From the NCBI RefSeq assembly GCF_020567425.1, contig NZ_JAJCVJ010000001.1, forward strand, positions 496,001-560,000: 64,000 bases of DNA, written 5' to 3'. Below are positions 57,447-64,000 of this stretch, piece by piece. Numbering within the stretch: the stretch's first letter is position 1; each line of letters begins with the position of its first letter. Under the pieces are notes generated by a model that was given only the letters and a program-made list of their open reading frames with translations, was not told the DNA's origin and did not search any database. Made by a program: the position numbers and the translations under genes. The stretch is from Salinirubrum litoreum. Lineage in GTDB: Archaea > Halobacteriota > Halobacteria > Halobacteriales > Haloferacaceae.

Positions 57447-58430
57447 TCAGCCGAACAGCGCCGCCGCGACCATCACCGCACCGAGGAGACCCAGTGTCGT
57501 CCCGGCGTAGAACAGTATCACGGGCTCGCCGTCGGTGACGAGCGCGAACAGCCCGACCGAACCGAAGAAGAGCACGCCGAGTACGCCGAGGACGAGTCGG
57601 ACGTCGCGGTCCAGGCCACCGCTCGGCTCCCAGTCTGTCGACGTCGTGATCCGCGCCAGCACCGACTCGACACTGCTGCTGGCTTCGGCGGGTACGACGA
57701 GCAGCGTGGGCCGGTTCCCGAGCAAGTCGCGGTCGTGGTATCGGAGTCGGACGACGACGTAGCTCCCGATCCGGTAACTGTCGGTGCCGGCGAGCGACGA
57801 GAGGTCGCCAGCCCGGCGGTTCCGGTCGGCGGTGTCGAACGTCGGCACCGCCATCTCGTCGGCGACCGCAGGGTGCGACTCGGCGTACTCCCGCGCCAGT
57901 TTCCCGGTGTAGAACTCGACGGTTCGCTCCTCGGGGTCGATCCGACCGACCGTGTACCGTGAGTCGACCGACGAGACGAGGAAGGCCAGTCCGAAGGGGA
58001 GAAACAGGACCACGATCGGACCGAAGACCGCGCCGAGTCCGGCGAGGAGGCCCGCACCCGCGACGAGGCCCGGCAGGAGCCACCGGAGTCGGAGCCACGA
58101 GAGGTCGGGCGAGAACAGCGCACGCTCGCGCTCGGACCCGGCGTCGGCGGCGATCAGGACGTAGATCAGCGAGAACGGCCCGCCGACGAGTGCGAGGACG
58201 ACGACCACCAGCAGCGCGTCGGTACTCGGGCCGAGCGCCGACCGGGCGAGGAGGAACGCGCCGAACCCCCCGACGACGAGCAGGAAGACACCGACCACTC
58301 CTGCGAGCAGGTGGCGAACCGCGAGAAAGTACGGGTCCGACTGGTGGTCGGGGAGTGCGACCCACGAGACGACGCCGGTGTCGGACGACTCGTCTGCGGA
58401 GGACGAATGACCGGCAGGGGCGGAGGGCAT
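57447..58430 (-). CDS. Polytopic membrane protein, unknown (327 aa)
   Basis: The protein has four to six hydrophobic segments (about 42-62, 70-92, 113-145, 285-325) with a central soluble part (about 150-280) including 'ERTVEFYTGKLAREYAESHPAVADEMAVPTFDTADRNRRAG' and 'YRIGSYVVVRLRYHDRDLLG'. No family recognised. ATG 58430 (MPSAPAG) is preferred; GTG 58445 gives five extra residues. It may share a promoter with the small acidic protein gene downstream. Confidence 0.6.
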   Translation of the reverse strand: MPSAPAGHSSSADESSDTGVVSWVALPDHQSDPYFLAVRHLLAGVVGVFLLVVGGFGAFLLARSALGPSTDALLVVVVLALVGGPFSLIYVLIAADAGSERERALFSPDLSWLRLRWLLPGLVAGAGLLAGLGAVFGPIVVLFLPFGLAFLVSSVDSRYTVGRIDPEERTVEFYTGKLAREYAESHPAVADEMAVPTFDTADRNRRAGDLSSLAGTDSYRIGSYVVVRLRYHDRDLLGNRPTLLVVPAEASSSVESVLARITTSTDWEPSGGLDRDVRLVLGVLGVLFFGSVGLFALVTDGEPVILFYAGTTLGLLGAVMVAAALFG

Positions 58431-58478
58431 CGGCTCGGACTTCACTCCGCGACGGAAAGAGTGTTCGTGTCTGTCGGC

Positions 58479-59525
58479 TCAGCGCCACCACTCGCTCCGG
58501 CGCTCCTCGTAGCTCGCGTCGCGGAACGGCGCCGGTTTGTCGGCGTCATCCTCCGCGCCGAGTGCGTACGCCAGCCAGTAGCCGACGTGCCAGCCGACCG
58601 CGTCGGTGTCGAGGTTCACGAGCGTGATCCGGGTGCGTTCGTACCGCTCGATGGCACCGTCGCCGTCGGGGTCGGTGCCACGCGTCCCGACACAGGACCC
58701 GGCCTCGTCGTCGGGACCGCACGGCGAGGTGTCCGAGAAGTCGACGACGATCTCGGCGGCTTCGGGGTCGTCGACGCGCCGGAAGGTGAGGTTGTCGGGC
58801 ATCCCCGGCGCGCCCTCGGCGTAGTAGTCCAGCGCGTGGCCCACCTGCTCGCTCGCACGGGCCGGGTCAGAGGCGTTCGCGGTGTCGACGTAGACGGTGA
58901 ACTCGCCGTCGGCCCACGGGTACGCGCGCTCGGTCGCGTTCGGCTTCGGCTGGGTGTAGATGACCGACCGGGCGGCCATCACGTCTGCTGGCGCGTCCTC
59001 GTGACCCAGACCGAGCGTGTGGCCGAGTTCGTGCGTCACGACGAGGACGCTGGACTGGTCGGACAGCCCGCCCTGTATCCAGATCGTCTCGGGGCGCTCG
59101 ATCTGTCGGGCGTCGGTGATCAACGGCGCACAGCCCACCGCGTCGGTCACGGTGCCACACTCCGGAACGGTCTCGGTGAACTCGACTCGGAGGTCGGGCG
59201 CTTCGGCGTCGGGGACGACGCGGTAGTCGATCGGGTAACCGGCGTAGCGTTCGGCGTTCGCCTCCCAGTAAGCGGTCGCCTCCCGGACGAGTGGCGTGAC
59301 GTTCCGACTGGGGTCGGCGCTGTTCGCGACCGCGACGACGACTGGCTCCTCGCCCCACGGACTGACGCCCGGCGGGGCTGCCGTAGCGATGGGCGTCGAG
59401 TCGGCGGTCGGCGAGACGGTCGGGCGTGTCGTCGTCGCGGGATCGGACGGGCGTGTCTCTACCGGGCCGATGCACCCGGCCACGAGGAGACAACAGACCA
59501 GCGAGAGCACCAGGAGGCGGGTCAC
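58479..59525 (-). CDS. Secreted/lipoprotein metalloprotease, matrixin-like
   Basis: The 348-residue protein begins with GTG at 59525 and a short signal with lipobox 'VAGC' (Cys near 18), a Thr/Pro linker (about 25-50) and a metzincin domain with the zinc motif 'HELGHTLGLGHED' (about 170-182) and the following 'PADVMAARS' methionine-turn-like stretch. Family members are matrixin/archaemetzincin-type peptidases acting outside the cell. The C-terminal 'WHVGYWLAYALGAEDDADKPAPFRDASYEERRSEWW' region is distinctive. A short gap (59526-59713) separates it from the divergent metalloregulator gene. Confidence 0.86.
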   Translation of the reverse strand: MTRLLVLSLVCCLLVAGCIGPVETRPSDPATTTRPTVSPTADSTPIATAAPPGVSPWGEEPVVVAVANSADPSRNVTPLVREATAYWEANAERYAGYPIDYRVVPDAEAPDLRVEFTETVPECGTVTDAVGCAPLITDARQIERPETIWIQGGLSDQSSVLVVTHELGHTLGLGHEDAPADVMAARSVIYTQPKPNATERAYPWADGEFTVYVDTANASDPARASEQVGHALDYYAEGAPGMPDNLTFRRVDDPEAAEIVVDFSDTSPCGPDDEAGSCVGTRGTDPDGDGAIERYERTRITLVNLDTDAVGWHVGYWLAYALGAEDDADKPAPFRDASYEERRSEWWR

Positions 59526-59683
59526 GTTCGATGCGACGGCTGGGAGCGAAATGAGCGTTCGGGCTGGGTTTCGGAGTGGGATCGGCGTGAGTATCCTGGC
59601 GGGTCGGCCACGTCGCCGAGTCTCCGAACCCACCGACAGCGGTCGAATTCACCGGACAAACCGTGTGAGTTTGCTCCGTCAGA

Positions 59684-59689
59684 GTTAAC
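59684..59689 (+). promoter_or_regulatory. TATA box of the SirR/GDT1 operon
   Basis: GTTAAC lies 25-30 nt upstream of the ATG at 59714, with the operator candidate at 59692-59705 directly downstream. A leaderless transcript is expected. Confidence 0.5.
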
Positions 59690-59691
59690 CC

Positions 59692-59705
59692 TTAGATACG
59701 TCTAA
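59692..59705. promoter_or_regulatory. DtxR/SirR-type operator candidate over the transcription start
   Basis: TTAGA-TACG-TCTAA is a 5-bp palindrome with a 4-nt centre, between the TATA (59684-59689) and the ATG at 59714. It recalls the TTAGG...CCTAA-type motif reported for haloarchaeal iron/metal DtxR-family regulators. Autoregulation of the metal-regulator gene is likely. Confidence 0.6.
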
Positions 59706-59713
59706 ATCCGACC

Positions 59714-60418
59714 ATGTTGAGCGACGTGATGGAGGACTACCTGAAGGCCATCTACATCCTGCAGGCCGAGCAGGGACCCCCGGTGTCGACCTCCGACATC
59801 GCCGACTACCTCGACAAGACCTCGCCGACCGTCACCAGCATGATCGGCAAACTCGCCGACCGTGGCCTGGTCGAACGCGAGAAGTACAAGGGCGTCGAGT
59901 TGACCGACGAGGGCGAGACGGTCGCCCTGGAGGTCCTCCGGCACCACCGCCTGCTGGAGGCGTACCTCGCCGAGCATCTCGACTACGACTGGAGCGAGGT
60001 CCACGACGAGGCCGACGCGCTGGAACACCACATCAGCGAGGAGTTCGAGCGCAGAGTCGCCGAGGCACTGGGCGACCCCGAGGTCGACCCCCACGGCGAT
60101 CCGATCCCCAGCGCGGACCTCAGTCCACTGGAGGAGGACGACGCCGAACGCCTCTCGGACCACGGCGTCGGCGACCGAGTGGTCGTCTCGCGCGTCTCCG
60201 ACCGTGACGAGGACGAACTGGCGTACCTCGCCGAGGCGGGGGTCACACCCGGCACCGAACTGACCGTCCGGGACGTCGCGCCCTTCGGGATGGTGACGGT
60301 GCTTGTCGGCGACACCGGGAACGAGCAGAGCCTGCCCGAGTCGGTCGCCCGCTCGATTCGCGTCCGCAGTGCGACCGATCCGAGCGACACCGCCAACACG
60401 GAGGCCGGCCAGCCGTGA
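59714..60418 (+). CDS. sirR: Metal-dependent transcriptional regulator, DtxR/SirR/Idr family
   Basis: The 234-residue protein has an N-terminal winged helix (about 1-65: 'MEDYLKAIYILQAEQGPPVSTSDIADYLDKTSPTVTSMIGKLADRGLVEREKYKGVELTDEGETVA'), a dimerisation/metal-binding domain with 'VLRHHRLLEAYLAEHLDYDWSEVHDEADALEHHISEEFERRV' (about 77-120) containing the His/Glu/Asp metal ligands, and a C-terminal FeoA-like SH3 domain (about 145-215). DtxR-family proteins repress iron- or manganese-uptake genes when metal-loaded. The next gene (GDT1-type) overlaps its stop by 4 nt (GTGA), so the regulon includes metal export or uptake. Confidence 0.92.
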   Translation: MLSDVMEDYLKAIYILQAEQGPPVSTSDIADYLDKTSPTVTSMIGKLADRGLVEREKYKGVELTDEGETVALEVLRHHRLLEAYLAEHLDYDWSEVHDEADALEHHISEEFERRVAEALGDPEVDPHGDPIPSADLSPLEEDDAERLSDHGVGDRVVVSRVSDRDEDELAYLAEAGVTPGTELTVRDVAPFGMVTVLVGDTGNEQSLPESVARSIRVRSATDPSDTANTEAGQP

Positions 60419-61104
60419 CCGGCTGGGTCGAGATCCTCACCGTCGCGTTCGTCGCGCAACTCGTCGTCCTGCCGGGCGAGAAGGTCCAGTTCATCATCGC
60501 CGGGCTGTCGACGCGCTACAACCCGGCCGTGGTCGTCGCCGCCGCCGGCTCCGCCTTCGCGGGCTGGACCGCCCTGGAGATCGCCTTCGGCGCGGCCCTC
60601 CAGCGCGCGCTCTCGCCGCTCGTCCTCGACGCGCTGACCGGCGGACTGTTCCTGCTGTTCGCCGTCCTGCTCTACCGGTCTGCGCCGGAACCGGGCGAGA
60701 CCTCGCTCCCGGAGACCGACGGCGGGAACGTCGCGGCCGACGTTACCGTCTTCGGGCGAGAGGTGCCGGACGCACTCGGCGGGTTCCTCCCGATCTTCGC
60801 CATGATGGCCTTCGGCGAGTTCGGCGACAAGACCCAACTCGTCACCATCGGGCTGGCGGCCCAGTACGGCGCGAGTCCCGCGATCTGGGCCGGCGAGATG
60901 CTGGCCATCATCCCGGTCAGCGTCGCCAACGCGGTGTTCTTCCACCGCTTCTCACACCGGTTCGACGTCCGGAAGGCACACCTCGGGGCGGCCGCGCTGT
61001 TCGGCTTCTTCGCCCTCGACACCGCGCTCGCGATCGCCACCGGTTTCTCGGTCTGGGAGACGGTCGTCACGACCATCTCCGACGCGGTCCTCGCGGCGGT
61101 CTGA
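60415..61104 (+). CDS. TMEM165/GDT1-family (UPF0016) membrane transporter
   Basis: The 229-residue protein has six membrane helices in two similar halves. The second half has the signature 'AFGEFGDKTQL' with E135-x-G-D138-K-T140, while the first half has 'LPGEKVQF' (about 19-26) instead of the usual E-x-G-D-K/R-T, so one of the two ion-site motifs is degenerate. GDT1 proteins are thought to move Mn2+ or Ca2+ across membranes. The GTG start overlaps the metal-regulator stop by 4 nt, suggesting Mn-linked regulation. A T-rich terminator-like stretch follows at about 61160. Confidence 0.88.
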   Translation: MTGWVEILTVAFVAQLVVLPGEKVQFIIAGLSTRYNPAVVVAAAGSAFAGWTALEIAFGAALQRALSPLVLDALTGGLFLLFAVLLYRSAPEPGETSLPETDGGNVAADVTVFGREVPDALGGFLPIFAMMAFGEFGDKTQLVTIGLAAQYGASPAIWAGEMLAIIPVSVANAVFFHRFSHRFDVRKAHLGAAALFGFFALDTALAIATGFSVWETVVTTISDAVLAAV

Positions 61105-61154
61105 CTCGTCTTCGTCTCGTCGTCCACAGAGCGCCGACGAGGTGACGCAGAATC

Positions 61155-61172
61155 CGCATCTTTTTTCGCAGT
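61155..61172 (+). terminator. T-rich terminator-like stretch after the GDT1 gene
   Basis: GCATCTTTTTTCGCAG at 61156-61171 contains a T6 run 50-70 bp after the GDT1 stop and before the LysE start at 61192, a typical archaeal transcription-termination signal. Confidence 0.5.
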
Positions 61173-61191
61173 TTCACCCGTCTCACAGCCT

Positions 61192-61920
61192 GTGTCGCTC
61201 GCTGCACCCCTCCTCGACTCGGTCGTGACCGCACTCCTCGGCATCGTCTTCGGACTGGCGCTCGCCGCGCCGCCGGGGCCGATGAACGCGATCATCGCCG
61301 AGGAGAGCGTCGTCCGTGGCTGGCAGTCGGGGTTCACGGCCGGACTGGGTGCGGCGTCTGCGGACGCCATCTTCTTCGTGCTCGCGTATCTCGGTGTCGT
61401 CGCCTTCGTCGAGCAGTTCCCGACGCTCCGGGCCGTGATGGTCGGCATCGGCGGCCTGCTGATGGTCTACTTCGCCTACGGGGCCGGACAGGAGGCGCTC
61501 GCCGGGTCGTTCCTCGGGAGCGACGTTGCTGTCGGAGACGCCCCGGAGACCGACGGCGGGGTCGACTCGACCGGCTTCCGGAAGGCGTTCGTCCTCGCGT
61601 TGACGAACCCCTACCAGATCCTGTTCTGGCTCACCATCGGCGTCGGCCTGCTGGAACCCGGCACCCTGGACGTGTTCGCCGAGATGCCGTACCTCGGCGA
61701 GTATCTCGCGGGCCTGCTCGTCGTCCAGACCGGAAGCGCCGCCCTGGTCGTCGGCTTCTTCGGCGGCATCGGCGTCTGGATCACCGGGTTCCCGGCCGCA
61801 CTGGTGACCGCGAAGCGCCGCGTCGAGTCGCTCGCGCCGGTCGTCGCCGGGGTGAGTGCTCTGGTGCTCCTCGGCTTCGGCGTGACGTTCGTCGTGGACG
61901 CGGTTCGGTCGCTGCTGTGA
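61192..61920 (+). CDS. LysE-family translocator
   Basis: The 242-residue protein from GTG at 61192 has six membrane helices and the LysE start 'IVFGLALAAPPGPMNAIIAEESVVRGWQSGFTAGLGAASADAIFFVLAYLG' (about 16-66), where 'PPGPxN' is the family motif. LysE/RhtB proteins export amino acids or related solutes. Substrate unknown. The following gap up to 61990 is short. Confidence 0.9.
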   Translation: MSLAAPLLDSVVTALLGIVFGLALAAPPGPMNAIIAEESVVRGWQSGFTAGLGAASADAIFFVLAYLGVVAFVEQFPTLRAVMVGIGGLLMVYFAYGAGQEALAGSFLGSDVAVGDAPETDGGVDSTGFRKAFVLALTNPYQILFWLTIGVGLLEPGTLDVFAEMPYLGEYLAGLLVVQTGSAALVVGFFGGIGVWITGFPAALVTAKRRVESLAPVVAGVSALVLLGFGVTFVVDAVRSLL

Positions 61921-61989
61921 GGCGCGACGGGCCGACGCTCCCTGACGGCCAGCAACACTGATGGCTCGAGGTCACCTCCGGAGAGTCGA

Positions 61990-62892
61990 ATGACGAGCGA
62001 TCCGATCTACGTGGTGGACGTGTTCGCCCAGCGCCGGTACGCCGGCAACCAACTCGCGGTCGTCCTCGATAGCGGCGACCGGACAGACGAGGAGCGGTTG
62101 GCACTGACACGCGAGACGAAGTTCTCGGAGGCGACGTTCGTCACCGACAGCGATCCGGCGACAGATCGCTACGACGTCCGCATCTTCGATCCGATCGAGG
62201 AGATCCCGTTCGCGGGTCACCCGACGCTCGGGACCGCCTTCGTCCTCCGGGAGCACGTCGCACCCGACCGGCCGGACGAACTGACGCTGACCCTCGGAGT
62301 CGGGGAGGTGCCCGTCTGGATCGAGACCGACGAGACTGGCGTGGAGACCTACTGGATGCGCCAGCCGGCCCCGACGTTCGGCGAGCGAGCCGACCCCGAC
62401 AGCCTCGCCCGGATACTCGGACTGTCCACCGACGACATCGACTCGGCGTCTCCGATCCAACTGGTCTCGACCGGGCTACCGACACTGATCGTCCCACTCA
62501 CCTCGCGCGACGCACTCCAGCGCGCAGCGACCCGACAGCCGGCCTACGATCGCGAGTTCCTCGACGGGTTCGGTCACACGAACCTCCTCGTCTTCGCGCC
62601 GGAGGGATACGAGGAGGCCGATCTGAGTGTCCGCGTGTTCGCCGACTACGCCGGTGTACCGGAAGACCCCGCCACTGGCTCGTCGAACGGCTGTCTCGCC
62701 GCGTACCTCGTCGAACACGACTACTTCGAGACCGACGAGATCGACTGTACGGTCGAACAGGGGGACGAGATCGACCGCCCGTCTCGGCTTCACCTCCGGG
62801 CCGCACGCACTGCTCCCGACGGAGATCACGGGAGTATCGACGTTCGTGTCGGCGGCCGCGTCGTCCCGGTTCTGCACGGCCACCTTCACTGA
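61990..62892 (+). CDS. PhzF-family protein (isomerase/epimerase fold)
   Basis: The 300-residue protein has the DapF/PhzF two-domain fold: 'VVDVFAQRRYAGNQLAVVLDSG' (about 8-29), the catalytic Glu in 'TKFSEATFV' (about 43-51), 'IPFAGHPTLGTAFVL' (about 73-87) with the His, and 'EDPATGSSNGCLAAYLVEHDYF' (about 222-243) with D-P-A-T-G-S. PhzF in phenazine synthesis isomerises dihydro-hydroxyanthranilic acid, but most genomic members act on other substrates. It converges on the kynureninase gene, so a link to tryptophan/kynurenine metabolism is possible but unproven. Confidence 0.9.
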   Translation: MTSDPIYVVDVFAQRRYAGNQLAVVLDSGDRTDEERLALTRETKFSEATFVTDSDPATDRYDVRIFDPIEEIPFAGHPTLGTAFVLREHVAPDRPDELTLTLGVGEVPVWIETDETGVETYWMRQPAPTFGERADPDSLARILGLSTDDIDSASPIQLVSTGLPTLIVPLTSRDALQRAATRQPAYDREFLDGFGHTNLLVFAPEGYEEADLSVRVFADYAGVPEDPATGSSNGCLAAYLVEHDYFETDEIDCTVEQGDEIDRPSRLHLRAARTAPDGDHGSIDVRVGGRVVPVLHGHLH

Positions 62893-62949
62893 CTCGGAGG
62901 GTCGCTCCTCGTCGTTCTCTCGGCACCGTCCTCTCGGGTCACCGTCTTC

Positions 62950-64000
62950 TCACGTCACGCCGCCACTGCTCGTCTCGTACTCCGCGAGTGCCCCCTCGGC
63001 AAGCACCGACCGTGCGATCTCCACCACATCCCACACGTCGGCGAACCCGGTGTAGAGCGGCGCGGGACAGAGCCGAACGACGTTCGGTGGCCGAAAGTCG
63101 ACGACGACACCACGATCCTTCAGCGCCTCGGCGAGTTTCTGCCCCTCGGGGTGTTCGACTGCGACGTGCCCGCCTCGCCGGTCCGCATCGCGCGGTGTGC
63201 CGACCGAACAGCCGAACTCGGCGAGTCGCTCGTCCACGAGGGCGATCAGGTAGTCGGTCAGTGCGACCGACTTCTCGCGGATCGTGTCGATCCCCGCGTC
63301 TCGAATGATCGACAGCGAGCCCTCCAGTGGCGCGAGGCTGAGGAGGTGCGGCGTCCCGATCTGCCACGCGCCGGCCGAGTCTGCCGGCGTGAACTCGAGG
63401 TTCATGTCGAACTGCGTGGACTTGTCGTGGCCCCACCAGCCCGCGAGTGCGGGCGTCGTCCCGAAGTGATCACGGTTCACGTACAGTCCCGCCAGCGCGC
63501 CGGGGCCCGCGTTGAGATACTTGTACGAACACCAGACCGCGAAGTCCACGCCGATGTCGGCGAGGTCGTGCGGGACGACGCCGACCGAGTGTGCGAGGTC
63601 GAATCCGGCCAGCGCGCCGTGATCGTGGGCGATCTCGGTCAGACGCTCGACGTCCAGCAGTTGGCCGCTCCGGTAGAACACCGAGGGCATGAACACCACC
63701 ACCACGTCGTCGTGCGATTCGAGCGCGTCGGCGACGTCGCGCTCCGCCAGCGTCCGGCCGTCCTCACTCTCGACGACGACCAGTCCTTCGTCGGGGTCGA
63801 TGCCGCGCTGGCGGAACTGCGCCCGGATGGCGTAGTGGTCGGTCGGGAAGTCGAGGTCGTTGACGACGACCTTCGTCCCGTCGGCCTCGTCGAGGAACGT
63901 GCCGATCAGGGTGTGGATGTTGACGGTCGTCGAGTTCGCCAACACGACCTCCTCGGCGTCCGCACCGAGGAGCGGCGCGAGGTCGTCGCCCAGTTCCTCG
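62950..64000 (-). CDS. kynU: Kynureninase, N-terminus beyond the window
   Basis: About 350 residues of kynureninase are present. PLP lysine lies in 'AVWCSYKYLNAGPGALAGLYV', the 'GFDLAHSVGVVPHDL' aspartate supports the cofactor ring, 'SSVFYRSGQLLDV'-like and 'GWWGHDKSTQFDMNLEFTPADSAGAWQIGTPH' blocks follow, and the C-terminal domain is complete. The frame continues past position 64000 with 'EEVVLANSTTVNIHTLIG', so only the first few tens of residues are missing. It cleaves kynurenine or hydroxykynurenine to anthranilate and alanine. Its neighbours in the full genome are unknown. Confidence 0.95.
   Translation of the reverse strand, partial: EELGDDLAPLLGADAEEVVLANSTTVNIHTLIGTFLDEADGTKVVVNDLDFPTDHYAIRAQFRQRGIDPDEGLVVVESEDGRTLAERDVADALESHDDVVVVFMPSVFYRSGQLLDVERLTEIAHDHGALAGFDLAHSVGVVPHDLADIGVDFAVWCSYKYLNAGPGALAGLYVNRDHFGTTPALAGWWGHDKSTQFDMNLEFTPADSAGAWQIGTPHLLSLAPLEGSLSIIRDAGIDTIREKSVALTDYLIALVDERLAEFGCSVGTPRDADRRGGHVAVEHPEGQKLAEALKDRGVVVDFRPPNVVRLCPAPLYTGFADVWDVVEIARSVLAEGALAEYETSSGGVT

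Overview
This 64 kb window is chromosomal DNA from a halophilic archaeon (class Halobacteria). Evidence: very high G+C, uniformly acidic proteins, TATA-type promoters 25-30 nt upstream of start codons (many transcripts look leaderless), several twin-arginine lipoproteins, ribosomal protein L40e, a Rpa1-Rpap1-phosphoesterase operon, an Lhr helicase, an aCPSF2-like beta-CASP nuclease and many haloarchaea-specific small proteins. The genus cannot be told from the sequence alone. I see no rRNA, transposase, integrase or CRISPR array, and the window looks like ordinary chromosome core with a few accessory patches.

Layout. 1-7 kb: a truncated amidohydrolase, hisD, a Gfo/Idh/MocA oxidoreductase, a WHy/LEA-type surface protein and the large subunit of methylmalonyl-CoA mutase. 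7-12 kb: an 800-bp gap holding what looks like an independently transcribed, highly structured RNA of about 460 nt, then two orphan peptide-type ABC substrate-binding lipoproteins with a 39-aa zinc finger between them. 12-20 kb: small membrane proteins, an HtpX-like protease, an aldehyde dehydrogenase with a palindromic promoter element, an HpcH/HpaI aldolase and a glutamine amidotransferase. 20-25.7 kb: two flavoproteins, an O-methyltransferase and a creatininase-family hydrolase. 25.8-36.4 kb: information processing (Rpa1, Rpap1, phosphoesterase, Lhr helicase, DNA polymerase IV) with a flippase-like membrane protein and a methyltransferase between them. 36.4-43.6 kb: translationally overlapped small-gene pairs (HEWD protein-CutA; DUF5786-endonuclease dU/DUF99), an MBL hydrolase, L40e, an amidohydrolase, a membrane-anchored HTH protein, a cupin and tRNA-Glu(CTC). 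43.7-49.7 kb: a lipoprotein, a GT61 glycosyltransferase converging on a sulfatase-fold enzyme, a CPCC protein and aCPSF2. 49.7-53.5 kb: a divergent FilR1-type regulator/methyltransferase pair with two matching palindromes, a 23-bp minisatellite and a CBS-HEPN fusion. 53.5-64 kb: an ABC exporter, lipoproteins, a matrixin-like metalloprotease, a SirR/DtxR-type regulator overlapping a GDT1-type transporter, LysE, PhzF and a truncated kynureninase.

Several genes are linked by 1-4 nt overlaps (rpa1/rpap1/rpe, HEWD/cutA, DUF5786/DUF99, sirR/gdt1), which is good evidence for co-expression. The strongest candidates for something undescribed are the structured RNA upstream of the mutase gene, the CBS-HEPN fusion, the LGDFD motif shared by Rpap1 and Pol IV, and the palindrome-controlled regulator/methyltransferase locus. 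No complete new multi-gene defence or mobile system was recognised.
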